A stretch of 32,859 bases of DNA from Hespellia sp. (GTDB taxonomy: Bacteria; Bacillota; Clostridia; Lachnospirales; Lachnospiraceae), in contig JAAVXR010000082.1 in NCBI GenBank assembly GCA_022790755.1, positions 1 to 32,859 on the forward strand, given 5' to 3'. Position 1 is the stretch's first letter. Every line of letters starts with the position of its first letter. The position numbers were made by a program, and so were the translations under genes. Below are positions 22,606 through 29,946 of the stretch, piece by piece. A model generated the notes under the pieces. It was not told the origin of the DNA. It did not search any database and worked only from the letters and a program-made list of their open reading frames with translations.

Positions 22606-23589
22606 TTAGCACTTCGCTCCACCTGTCATATGTAATTTGGCTGCCAGAATCTCCTCTTTACGGCTCAGAATGTCGTCGCTCAACAACTGTGCCTCAACAT
22701 TTTCAAATCCAATCCGTTCAATTGTCTGTGCAAAACGTTCTCCTGTCTGCCCCTGTTCTCTGAACAGAAGAATTGCTTTCTCCAGAACAGCCAGTACCTC
22801 TTCTTCTGTCTCAAACACTTTACTAAGCGGCATACCGTGCGTTACCCATTTGCCCCAACGTCCACCAATGTAAATTTTATAACCGCCTTTTACCTTAGGT
22901 GTTATAGCCTCGAACGGACAGACTGCTTTCTTACCATCATTAGATCTCACGACACAACGTCCGCAGTTGTTACATTTGGATTCGTCAAACTGGATAATAC
23001 CATCCTCATCTCTTGTGATGCTTCCCATCGGACAAGAATTCTGAACCGCACATTCTTTACATCCGTTACATTCTTCCTCATCCACCTCTACTACCGTCTG
23101 ACCGATAATGGAAAAGTCGTTCAAGTCCGGTTTTACACAGTTATTCGGACATCCGCCCACTGCAATTTTAAACTTGTGCGGCAATAATACATCATGCCAT
23201 CCAAGATAAAATGTCTCATGGATTTTCTCAGAAAGAGCAAACGTATCAATCTGACCATACTGACAGATCGTACCTTTACAGGATACTACCGGTCTTACCT
23301 TGGAACCTGTACCTCCTGTAATCAAACCTGCTTTCGCAATGGCTTTCTGAAAATCTTCTGCCTTGTCATATGGAATTCCCTGCACTTCAAACGTCAAACG
23401 TGATGTCAGTCCAATGATTCCATTTCCGAATTCTTTTGCTGCTTCCTGGAGAACCTGCATTTGTTCAGCAGTCACTCTCCCGTTTACGGTAAGCACACGT
23501 GCAGAAAAGTTGTCAGTTCCTTTATTATTCAGGAATCCCATACCTTTCAGACGCTTTTCCTCGTCTGGTTTAACTGTTAATGGCGCCAT
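22606..23589 (-). CDS. Siroheme sulfite/nitrite reductase-like protein with inserted ferredoxin domain
   Basis: A 327-residue protein with the layout of anaerobic sulfite reductase subunit C (AsrC): an N-terminal ferredoxin-like reductase half-domain (1-95), then siroheme/4Fe-4S ligands C104, C109, C147 and C151 (CKGTICQYG and GGCPNNC), and a two-cluster ferredoxin insert with C174, C177, C180, C186 and C206, C209, C212, C224, each ending Cys-Pro. The first siroheme cysteine pair is spaced CX4C, where AsrC and Dsr proteins usually have CX5C. It would carry out a multi-electron reduction of sulfite, nitrite or a related substrate in the cytoplasm. No asrA or asrB is present; the FAD enzyme just upstream (26 bases) is the likely electron source. 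Downstream hemC and cobA-hemD can supply the siroheme precursor. Confidence 0.85.
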   Translation of the reverse strand: MAPLTVKPDEEKRLKGMGFLNNKGTDNFSARVLTVNGRVTAEQMQVLQEAAKEFGNGIIGLTSRLTFEVQGIPYDKAEDFQKAIAKAGLITGGTGSKVRPVVSCKGTICQYGQIDTFALSEKIHETFYLGWHDVLLPHKFKIAVGGCPNNCVKPDLNDFSIIGQTVVEVDEEECNGCKECAVQNSCPMGSITRDEDGIIQFDESKCNNCGRCVVRSNDGKKAVCPFEAITPKVKGGYKIYIGGRWGKWVTHGMPLSKVFETEEEVLAVLEKAILLFREQGQTGERFAQTIERIGFENVEAQLLSDDILSRKEEILAAKLHMTGGAKC

Positions 23590-23615
23590 ATTTCTTCCTC
23601 CTTTTGTCTTGTGGC

Positions 23616-25241
23616 CTACAGATCAGTACCGTTAAATGTTGTTCCTGACTCCAGAACTTTTGTGTTCTTATAGCCATAGTATCTTAACTTATTTTGCAAT
23701 AAGTAAGCTCGTTTTCCTTTGGTACATACCAGCATCAACTTATCTTCCGTACCAAATTCGGGCAATACCCCTTTTACGTCAGCCGGATTTACAAACGGCG
23801 CTCCCAAAATTGCCGGGGACATGGACGCATCAATTACTTTGTACTCTCCATATTCACCGGATACAAATTCTTCCGGAGTCACACTGTCCAGCGTACCGTC
23901 CAACTTATTCTCTAACACTTGAATCGCCAGAACAAACGGATGAATCGCGGTAGAGAACGGCGGTGCATATGCCATATCCATATTATCCAGCGCATCCAGA
24001 TCTCCATGCAGTGTCAATGCTGTAACACCGATATCGACAATCTTGTCGACAGCTCCAGATCCAAGGGCTTCCACCCCAAGAAACTTTCTTGTGTTCTTGT
24101 CTGCAACCACTTTTATGATGAAATTCCCTGCACCGGGATAATAATGGGCTTTATCGTCAGCGACAATCGTAACACTGATCGGATCAAATCCGGCAGCCTT
24201 GGCAGATTCCTCTGTAAATCCGGTTTTGCCGGCATTCAACTCCGGCAAATGACAAACCGCCGTTCCAAGAACGCCCGGATATGTAACCGGTTTACCTGCC
24301 AAATTTTTAGCACAAACACGCCCAACCATGTTTGCTGTCGATCCCATCGGGGACCATTGCGGCTGATTTGTGTACCGGTTCCATACCGTCACGCAATCGC
24401 CAACAGCATATATATCTTCTACATTGGTCTGCATATGTTCATTTACTTTTACCGTTTTATTTTCGCAAAGCGCAATCCCGCTACCTTCCAAAAACGCGGT
24501 ATTCGCACGGATACCAATCGACAGAACCACTAAATCTGCTTTCAGCGCACGCTTATCGGTCTGCACCTTTTCCACTTTATCTGTCCCCAGAATTGCTTCC
24601 ATCTTACGCCCCGTCTGGACTTTGATTCCCTGCGTTGCCAGATGATCTTCTATGTACGTTGCAAAATCCTTGGAGAATCCAGGCATCACCTGATCCGCCA
24701 TATCAATTACCGTAACGCGCAAATCCATTTTTCGCAGGTTTTCAGCAACTTCCAAGCCGATAAATCCGCCTCCCACGACGACTGCACGCTCCGCTCCATT
24801 ATCCTTAATGTAATCCTTTGCACCAAACGCATCCTGCGGCGTTCTCATGCAGAAAACCCCCGGAAGATCAATCCCGTCAATCGGTGGCTTGATCGGTGAT
24901 GCACCGGTCGCAATTACAAGCTTATCGTAAGAATATACTGCTTTTTCACCTGTCACAACATTCACGACATCTACCGTCTTATCCGACGGATTCACTTTCG
25001 TCGCTTCTGTCTCCGTAACCACTTCTACCCCAGTAAGTGTAGAAAATTTCTGCGGTGTATTCACAATCAACGCCTCTTTTTCGCGAATCACCTCGCCCAG
25101 ATAATAAGGCAGCCCACATCCGGCATAAGAAATATCCCGATCTTTTGTAAGAATCGTCACTTCTGCATCCGGCATTTCTCTTTTTAACTTTGCTGCAGTC
25201 TTGGTTCCCGCAGCAACGCCGCCGACAATCAATACTTTCAT
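23616..25241 (-). CDS. CoA-disulfide-reductase-like FAD enzyme with C-terminal rhodanese domain
   Basis: A 541-residue flavoprotein. The FAD-binding motif GGVAAGTKTAAKL is at 7-19, the redox cysteine is C42 in SYAGCGLPYYLGE, as in CoA-disulfide and persulfide reductases, the NAD(P)-binding VVGGGFIGLEVAENL is near 155-170, and the second FAD motif IYAVGDCV is near 285. A dimerisation domain (330-450) and a small rhodanese-like domain (about 460-541) follow, with Cys506 in VCTKGKRAY at the persulfide position. Such fusions reduce CoA-persulfides, polysulfide or disulfides with NADH. I start at ATG 25241; the GTG at 25253 is next to the AAGGAG site. Its place before the siroheme reductase points to sulfur handling or electron supply. 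Confidence 0.85.
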   Translation of the reverse strand: MKVLIVGGVAAGTKTAAKLKREMPDAEVTILTKDRDISYAGCGLPYYLGEVIREKEALIVNTPQKFSTLTGVEVVTETEATKVNPSDKTVDVVNVVTGEKAVYSYDKLVIATGASPIKPPIDGIDLPGVFCMRTPQDAFGAKDYIKDNGAERAVVVGGGFIGLEVAENLRKMDLRVTVIDMADQVMPGFSKDFATYIEDHLATQGIKVQTGRKMEAILGTDKVEKVQTDKRALKADLVVLSIGIRANTAFLEGSGIALCENKTVKVNEHMQTNVEDIYAVGDCVTVWNRYTNQPQWSPMGSTANMVGRVCAKNLAGKPVTYPGVLGTAVCHLPELNAGKTGFTEESAKAAGFDPISVTIVADDKAHYYPGAGNFIIKVVADKNTRKFLGVEALGSGAVDKIVDIGVTALTLHGDLDALDNMDMAYAPPFSTAIHPFVLAIQVLENKLDGTLDSVTPEEFVSGEYGEYKVIDASMSPAILGAPFVNPADVKGVLPEFGTEDKLMLVCTKGKRAYLLQNKLRYYGYKNTKVLESGTTFNGTDL

Positions 25242-25275
25242 CGTTCGATTCACTCCTTTTCCATAACAACCATAT

Positions 25276-26241
25276 CTACAAGTGTCTTCTCAAATGAATA
25301 GCAAATCCGCCAAATTCACCCTCAAAATATGCCGCGATAATCCCTGCATCATCCCTCGGCATATTTTCCTCATCAAATGTATAGCCAATGGATTTGAAAT
25401 ATGCCATTGCGCGGTCAATATTTCTCACACTCAGCGCGATATGTCCGCAGGTTCCCTTGCCAGGCGTTTTATTGATCTCCACCATATCCCCCGCAAAGAA
25501 AGAAGCACCATCACTCACCGGAAGTCCCAGGAGATCGCCGTACGCATGTGCAATTCCTTCCGCCTCCTGCGCATCCTTTGCATTGATCCCAAGATGTAGC
25601 AAGAAGATATCATGAATATTGCGCACTGCTTCCTTTGTCAACCTTGTAATCTCATCAAACTGATGCTCGCGGATCATCTTGGACGGACAGATCCAGCTCC
25701 CGCCGCAAGCCAGCACATTCGGTAACTCCATGTATTCGCCAATATTTTTCGCGCTGATCCCGCCGGTCGGAACAAACTTTAATTCCGCATAAGGGCCTTT
25801 CAGCGCCTTCAGCATCTTCACACCCCCGATGTTCTCACTCGGGAAGAATTTCAACACATTCAACCCAAACTTTTGCGCCTGTGCAATCTCGCTCGGCGAA
25901 GTCACTCCCGGAAGTATTGGAACCTGATGCTCCACAGCCCATCCCACAACTTCCTCGTCAAACCCAGGAGACACCAGGAACTTAGCCCCTGCCTCAACGG
26001 CCTTCTTGGCCATCTCGACTGACAGCACTGTACCTGCGCCTGTCAGGATATCCAGCTCACTCTCACTCAGCTTTCGAATCGCATCAACACCAGCATCCGT
26101 ACGGAGCGTAACTTCAATCACTTTCACGCCAGCATCCAGAAACGCTTTCCCAAGAGCGATTGCATCATTGCTGTTGTCAATTGCGACAACCGGTATGATG
26201 GCGCTGCTGTACATATTATCTAAAACCATCTTGTTTTGCAT
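25276..26241 (-). CDS. KDPG/KHG aldolase fused to a C-terminal VOC (glyoxalase-like) domain
   Basis: A 321-residue two-domain protein. Residues 1-205 are a class I KDPG/KHG aldolase (Eda type): E43 and R47 in EVTLRT, T71 in GAGTVL, the Schiff-base K131 in KFFPSENIGG and PTGGI at 158-162. Residues about 211-321 look like a VOC domain, with HLGI near 216, GHIALSV near 255 and an acidic end before FAIHL; single VOC units usually bind a divalent metal. Eda alone is about 205-215 residues, so the fusion is unusual. The aldolase would split a 2-keto-3-deoxy (phospho)acid to pyruvate plus an aldehyde; the VOC part may act on substrate or product isomers. It is the first gene of the operon, with GGGG 9 bases before ATG 26241. 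Confidence 0.88.
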   Translation of the reverse strand: MQNKMVLDNMYSSAIIPVVAIDNSNDAIALGKAFLDAGVKVIEVTLRTDAGVDAIRKLSESELDILTGAGTVLSVEMAKKAVEAGAKFLVSPGFDEEVVGWAVEHQVPILPGVTSPSEIAQAQKFGLNVLKFFPSENIGGVKMLKALKGPYAELKFVPTGGISAKNIGEYMELPNVLACGGSWICPSKMIREHQFDEITRLTKEAVRNIHDIFLLHLGINAKDAQEAEGIAHAYGDLLGLPVSDGASFFAGDMVEINKTPGKGTCGHIALSVRNIDRAMAYFKSIGYTFDEENMPRDDAGIIAAYFEGEFGGFAIHLRRHL

Positions 26242-26274
26242 CTTTTCATTCCCCTTCAAACACTTTATGGCGGT

Positions 26275-26289
26275 TTGTTTACCGTTTTA
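26275..26289 (+). promoter_or_regulatory. LacI-type operator in the aldolase operon leader
   Basis: TTGTTTACCGTTTTA matches the best site at 12 of 15 positions and lies between promoter and first gene. Confidence 0.65.
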
Positions 26290-26341
26290 TATCCTTCTAA
26301 ATTCTAGATTTATACAGGATATTTGTAGAATAAATCTCTAT

Positions 26342-26370
26342 TATATAAACCGTTTTCTAAATTCAGACAA
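26342..26370 (-). promoter_or_regulatory. Aldolase operon promoter with overlapping LacI-type site
   Basis: On the minus strand TTGTCT (26365-26370), 17 bases, TATATA (26342-26347); a TATAAT frame at 26340-26345 is also possible. A degenerate operator, ATATAAACCGTTTTC (26343-26357, 11 of 15), covers the -10 and spacer. The promoter begins 5 bases behind the LacI gene. Confidence 0.6.
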
Positions 26371-26374
26371 CGAA

Positions 26375-27427
26375 TCAAGCCTTTTTCCGTAAAGTAGACT
26401 CATTCGGTTGGAAATTCGTATCTACACGAATCGTTTTGACAATCCCCCCCGGTCTCTCGATCTTCTCAAGAATCCGAAGTGCACATTTCCTTCCAATCTC
26501 ATAGCCATGAATCGTCACACAGGTTACCGTTGGACGCAACATCTCCATCCACGTAGTACTCTCTTCCCACGTCCATGCATTTGTTCCGCAAAGTCCTAAT
26601 TCATTGGGCATACGATAGCCTACATTTTTAATTGCCCGATACGCCAACATTGTCATCACAGTATTCGCGCCGATAATCGCCGGAACCTCATCATCTTTCA
26701 CGGTATTCATAAACGCCTTCAATTCCCTGACCGTACTCTCCACATCGCTAGACTTAATGTGATAAATGTCGTCCTGAGCATTATAGTCGAACTCTCTCTC
26801 CACTGCCTTCAAAAACATATGATGACGGATATTTTTCGCCGAACTGTGTACTCTGTCCTGCGTAAACAACGCCAGTCTGGTATATCCTTGTTCTTTCAAA
26901 TGCTTCACCAGCACGGAAATCATCTCTTCATTGTCTTCCTCCACAATGTCCATATTATAATTACGAAGCCTTCTGTCACACAATACAATCGGAATCCCCT
27001 GCGTCATATACCCATATAGAAAATCATTCTCCGGGGCCGTCGTATTCACAATCAAGCCGTCGACACCTTTACTGACCAACGATTCAATCGCGCGTTGCTC
27101 ACGCCTCGGTTCCTCATGGCAGTTAATAAAAAGCGGTACATACCCGTTCTGCTCCAGAATCTCACCCGTTCCAGCTACTACAGAAGCCGAAAACGGAGAA
27201 GAGATGTCTGAAATCACAACCCCAACGGTATAGGTCTTTTTCGTCTTCAAACTTCTCGCCAGATCACTTGGATGGTAATCCAGAAGTTCAATCACGCTTT
27301 TGATCCGACTCGCGGTCTCTGCGCTCATCATATTCGTCTGACCATTAATATAACGCGAAACTGTTGTCTTAGAATATCCAACTGCATCTGCGATATCCTG
27401 AATCGTCACTTTCTTCTTCATAGCCAT
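26375..27427 (-). CDS. LacI/GntR-type transcriptional regulator
   Basis: A 350-residue LacI-family regulator. The N-terminal DNA-binding domain is complete: VTIQDIADAVGYSKTTVSRYINGQ at about 7-30, and the hinge YHPSDLARSLKTKK near 51-64. The periplasmic-binding-protein-like sensor domain follows (67-340) with VGVVISDISSPFSASVVAGT and SKGVDGLIVNTT. The operator of the family is a palindrome centred on CG, and ACCGGT-centred sites occur at the five nearby promoters, so it probably controls them. It has its own promoter at 27462-27490. The start may be 27427 or the ATG two codons on (27421); the ribosome binding site AAGGAG is slightly better spaced for the second. Confidence 0.92.
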   Translation of the reverse strand: MAMKKKVTIQDIADAVGYSKTTVSRYINGQTNMMSAETASRIKSVIELLDYHPSDLARSLKTKKTYTVGVVISDISSPFSASVVAGTGEILEQNGYVPLFINCHEEPRREQRAIESLVSKGVDGLIVNTTAPENDFLYGYMTQGIPIVLCDRRLRNYNMDIVEEDNEEMISVLVKHLKEQGYTRLALFTQDRVHSSAKNIRHHMFLKAVEREFDYNAQDDIYHIKSSDVESTVRELKAFMNTVKDDEVPAIIGANTVMTMLAYRAIKNVGYRMPNELGLCGTNAWTWEESTTWMEMLRPTVTCVTIHGYEIGRKCALRILEKIERPGGIVKTIRVDTNFQPNESTLRKKA

Positions 27428-27461
27428 AGCTCTCCTTTACTGACACTGATGGTCTATGGAA

Positions 27462-27490
27462 ATTTTAGCACATTACCATCTGAAACTCAA
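27462..27490 (-). promoter_or_regulatory. Promoter of the lacI-type gene
   Basis: TTGAGT (27485-27490), 17 bases, TAAAAT (27462-27467) on the minus strand. No ACCGGT site is seen here, so the regulator gene appears not to be self-repressed through that site. Confidence 0.55.
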
Positions 27491-27545
27491 GATACCCCGA
27501 CATTCTTCTGGCCTCGTAATTCACTAACTGCTTTCCAAATCAGCT

Positions 27546-28427
27546 TCAAAATACCGGCGGTGTAGTTTCTCCAAATGTAATATGATCACTATCATTTAAG
27601 AGTGCCGGCTCTTCCAATGCATCAATGAGTTTCATGTCTTCCTCGCTGATTGTAAAGTCCAGATTCAAATTCTCCAGAATTCTCTCTTTATGTACACTCT
27701 TAAAGATCGGAATTACATTTCTCTGCTGTGCGTATTTCATACAAAGCTGTGAGACAGATACGCCAAGATTATCCGCGATTTCTTTCACCTGCGGGAAATC
27801 AAATATTCTGCCGTTCGCCAGCGGGCTATATCCTGTCACAAGAATCTGATTCTTCTCACAATATTCGATGTCCTCTTTCAATGCGACGCCACATCCCGGG
27901 TGGAACTCTAGCTGATTCACCATAGGTTTTACCTCTGCCGTCTGCATCAGTTCTTCAATGTGATGTACCTTAAAATTAGAAATGCCGATCGCCTTACACT
28001 TTCCATCATGATAGAGCTTCTCCATTGCTCTCCATGTCTGTGCATTCTTCTCAATATATTCATCATGGAAAATCGCCGGTCTTGGCCAGTGAATTAGGTA
28101 CAAATCCACATAATCCAATCCCAAATCATCTATTGATTGCTGAAAAGCTTCCAATGTCTCGTCGTATCCTCTTACGGTATTCCAGAGTTTCGATGTAACA
28201 AAAATATCTTCCCTCTTCCAACCAGTTGCTTTCAATCCGGCTGCAATCCCCTGGCCAACATAGACCTGATTGCCATACCGGGTCGCACTGTCAATATGAT
28301 TACATCCACACATCATTGCATCTTCGATAGCCTGAATGGTGATCTCTGCTCTTGGAGCTTTCCATGTGCCATATCCGATTGCAGGAATGGTGGTTCCATT
28401 GTACAATTCCACGCGATCCAGCTTCAT
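27546..28427 (-). CDS. Aldo-keto reductase
   Basis: A 293-residue aldo-keto reductase of the 2,5-diketo-gluconate-reductase-like group. The catalytic tetrad is complete: D46 and Y51 in HIDSATRYGN, K80 in VTSKLWN and H113 in LIHWPRP. The later GISNF near 148-152 and the IPIFKSVHKERILENL segment form the NADPH site. It would interconvert a keto or aldehyde sugar acid and its hydroxy form in the cytoplasm. AGAGGG precedes the ATG. It is transcribed from its own promoter at 28502-28530 with a perfect LacI-type operator just downstream, and is followed by the lacI-type gene. Confidence 0.93.
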   Translation of the reverse strand: MKLDRVELYNGTTIPAIGYGTWKAPRAEITIQAIEDAMMCGCNHIDSATRYGNQVYVGQGIAAGLKATGWKREDIFVTSKLWNTVRGYDETLEAFQQSIDDLGLDYVDLYLIHWPRPAIFHDEYIEKNAQTWRAMEKLYHDGKCKAIGISNFKVHHIEELMQTAEVKPMVNQLEFHPGCGVALKEDIEYCEKNQILVTGYSPLANGRIFDFPQVKEIADNLGVSVSQLCMKYAQQRNVIPIFKSVHKERILENLNLDFTISEEDMKLIDALEEPALLNDSDHITFGETTPPVF

Positions 28428-28475
28428 AATGAATTCCCTCTTTTCTTTTCCTATTTTTGTTTTGTTTCGTCATCT

Positions 28476-28530
28476 TTGTTAACCGGTTTCTAACTGTCTA
28501 CATCATAACAAACTCAAAGTTGTTATTCAA
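28476..28530 (-). promoter_or_regulatory. Aldo-keto reductase promoter and LacI-type operator
   Basis: Promoter TTGAAT (28525-28530), 17 bases, TATGAT (28502-28507). The operator TTGTTAACCGGTTTC (plus-strand reading, 28476-28490) begins about 5 bases downstream of the likely start point and is identical to the tct site. Confidence 0.75.
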
Positions 28531-28586
28531 GAGATTTTTATAATTTTTACGATTTTTGTCTATTTTTTATAATTTTCCGCTTACAT

Positions 28587-28636
28587 TTTGTGCTATATCA
28601 CCATAAGGATAATTTGTTATTTTGTTAACCGGTAAA
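28587..28636 (+). promoter_or_regulatory. AEC permease control region with LacI-type operator
   Basis: The operator TTGTTAACCGGTAAA (28622-28636) matches the best site at 13 of 15. A weak promoter, TTTGTG (28587-28592), 17 bases, TAATTT (28610-28615), would put the operator at the start point; an alternative -35 TTGACT lies at 28652-28657 with a weak AAGAAT at 28675-28680. The operator is clearer than the promoter. Confidence 0.55.
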
Positions 28637-28763
28637 CTTTCCAATTTTCTATTGACTTTTGGAAGAGGAAATGCAAGAATAAAGGCAAACACAGCTTATT
28701 TTAATATCTAGAGAACTAGCCAGAAAAACCTTATAAATCTTAATAAATAAAGGAGATTTTTCA

Positions 28764-29714
28764 ATGAAAGCCTTTTCCATATATGAGAGTTTTTCCACAA
28801 TTGCTCCCATATTAATTACTATCGGTATCGGTTACATACTCGGCCAATTCCATATGCTCAGTAACCGATTTGTCACCGAAGCAAACCGCCTGAATTATGT
28901 AATTGGTTTCCCCCTTCTGTTGTTCAACAGCACCGTCACCGCGGATATCCGCACCCTATTTGATCTCCGTCTGGTTATTTATTCGATATCCAGCATATTC
29001 ATTATGGCCATCATCGGCTATTTTCTATATGGAAAATTTGTCAGTCCTGACAAGCAGGGTGCTCTTACCACCACTACTTTTCGTTCTGATATTCTGCTTT
29101 TTGCCGTCTATATTTCAGGAAAGCTTTTCGGTGATAAAGGTGTTGCGCTGGCTGCCATGCTAACTGCTTTTATCTCACCCACCGTTACTACTCTTTCTAT
29201 TTTCATTTTAAGCCATCTGGACCAAACGCATACGAAAAAACTGAATCTGTCCCAGGTTTTGAAAGATGTAGCTAAAAATCCCTTTATCATCGCTGTAATT
29301 ATTGGAATTTTCTATAACTGGAGCGCACTTCCTTATCCATCCATGATACAGGAACCGCTCGCTGATATCGGGGCTATTTCCATTCCGCTTTCTCTGATTG
29401 CTATTGGTGTGCAGCTTGATTTCAAAAACATCGTAGCTGATCGAAAAATCGTTACTCTTGGCGTAATCGCCCGATTGGTTATTGTCCCGATCATCTTCCT
29501 GGCAGGAGCTATCGTCCTGGGCTTCACTGGAATGAGTCTGGCTTGTCTCTTTGCACAATATGCCGCACCAGCCACATCGTCTTGTTTCACGTTTGCCGAA
29601 CAAATGAACAGCGATGCACAGCTTGCCGGAAATATTGTTGTCTTCTCGACGGTATTTTCTATATTGACGATATTTATTGGGTTGGTGATTTTGACGAGTA
29701 TGGGGGTGTTGTGA
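28764..29714 (+). CDS. AEC (auxin efflux carrier) family permease
   Basis: A 316-residue membrane protein with about ten helices in two five-helix halves, as in the AEC family. Seen: an N-terminal helix with ITIGIGYILGQF, a charged mid-loop (HLDQTHTKKLNL near 152-163), the second half with IGIFYNWSALPYPSM and the helix-break SIPLSLIAIGVQL near 208-220, and a final ATSSCFTFAEQM near 272-283. Bacterial AEC proteins move malate, lactate or other small organic acids. It is expressed divergently from the aldo-keto reductase with its own operator, so it may export an end product or import a co-substrate. Ribosome binding site AAAGGAG before ATG 28764. Confidence 0.9.
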   Translation: MKAFSIYESFSTIAPILITIGIGYILGQFHMLSNRFVTEANRLNYVIGFPLLLFNSTVTADIRTLFDLRLVIYSISSIFIMAIIGYFLYGKFVSPDKQGALTTTTFRSDILLFAVYISGKLFGDKGVALAAMLTAFISPTVTTLSIFILSHLDQTHTKKLNLSQVLKDVAKNPFIIAVIIGIFYNWSALPYPSMIQEPLADIGAISIPLSLIAIGVQLDFKNIVADRKIVTLGVIARLVIVPIIFLAGAIVLGFTGMSLACLFAQYAAPATSSCFTFAEQMNSDAQLAGNIVVFSTVFSILTIFIGLVILTSMGVL

Positions 29715-29725
29715 GAAGTGGGTGG

Positions 29726-29885
29726 CTGGAAGCGATCTAAATGAAGCGCTTTGTACTCCATTGCGCGGAACATTGCGATGAGCCTCTGAGAGCGAAAATC
29801 GTGTCAGCTTAGGCTTCCACGATTTTTGAGTCTCATCTCCATCGCGCAAAAGTCGCCCAAATCGCTTCATTTAGATCGCTTCCAG
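29726..29885. repeat. 160-base nested palindrome (MITE-like or structured RNA)
   Basis: Outer arms are a perfect 23-base inverted repeat at 29726-29748 and 29863-29885, beginning CTGGAAGCGATC. Inside, further blocks pair in order: TTGCGCG/CGCGCAA (29761-29767, 29843-29849), GATGAG/CTCATC (29777-29782, 29832-29837) and AAAATCGTG/CACGATTTT (29795-29803, 29818-29826). It starts 11 bases behind the AEC permease stop. No T-run follows, so it is not a simple terminator. Confidence 0.8.
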
Positions 29886-29946
29886 ACAGTACTTCTTTGG
29901 ATAGTCGGCATAAACCCTACAATTTTATTTCACAAGGAGGTTTCAT

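Larger units (their letters stand above)
28428..28763. other. 336-base divergent control region
   Basis: Non-coding AT-rich region between the aldo-keto reductase and the AEC permease. It contains a promoter and operator for each direction (listed) and nothing else I can identify. The two operators are about 145 bases apart. Confidence 0.6.

Noticed and set aside
19812..26241. Firm assignment to the sulfo-Entner-Doudoroff pathway for sulfoquinovose
   Set aside because: No sulfoquinovosidase, sulfoquinovose dehydrogenase, sulfogluconate dehydratase or C-S lyase is in the window, and the aldolase is of the ordinary KDPG type; the sulfur link stays a hypothesis.
29208..29870. Minus-strand frame opposite the AEC permease end and the palindrome
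   Set aside because: It is a shadow of a permease with clear membrane helices, and part of it is generated by the palindrome.
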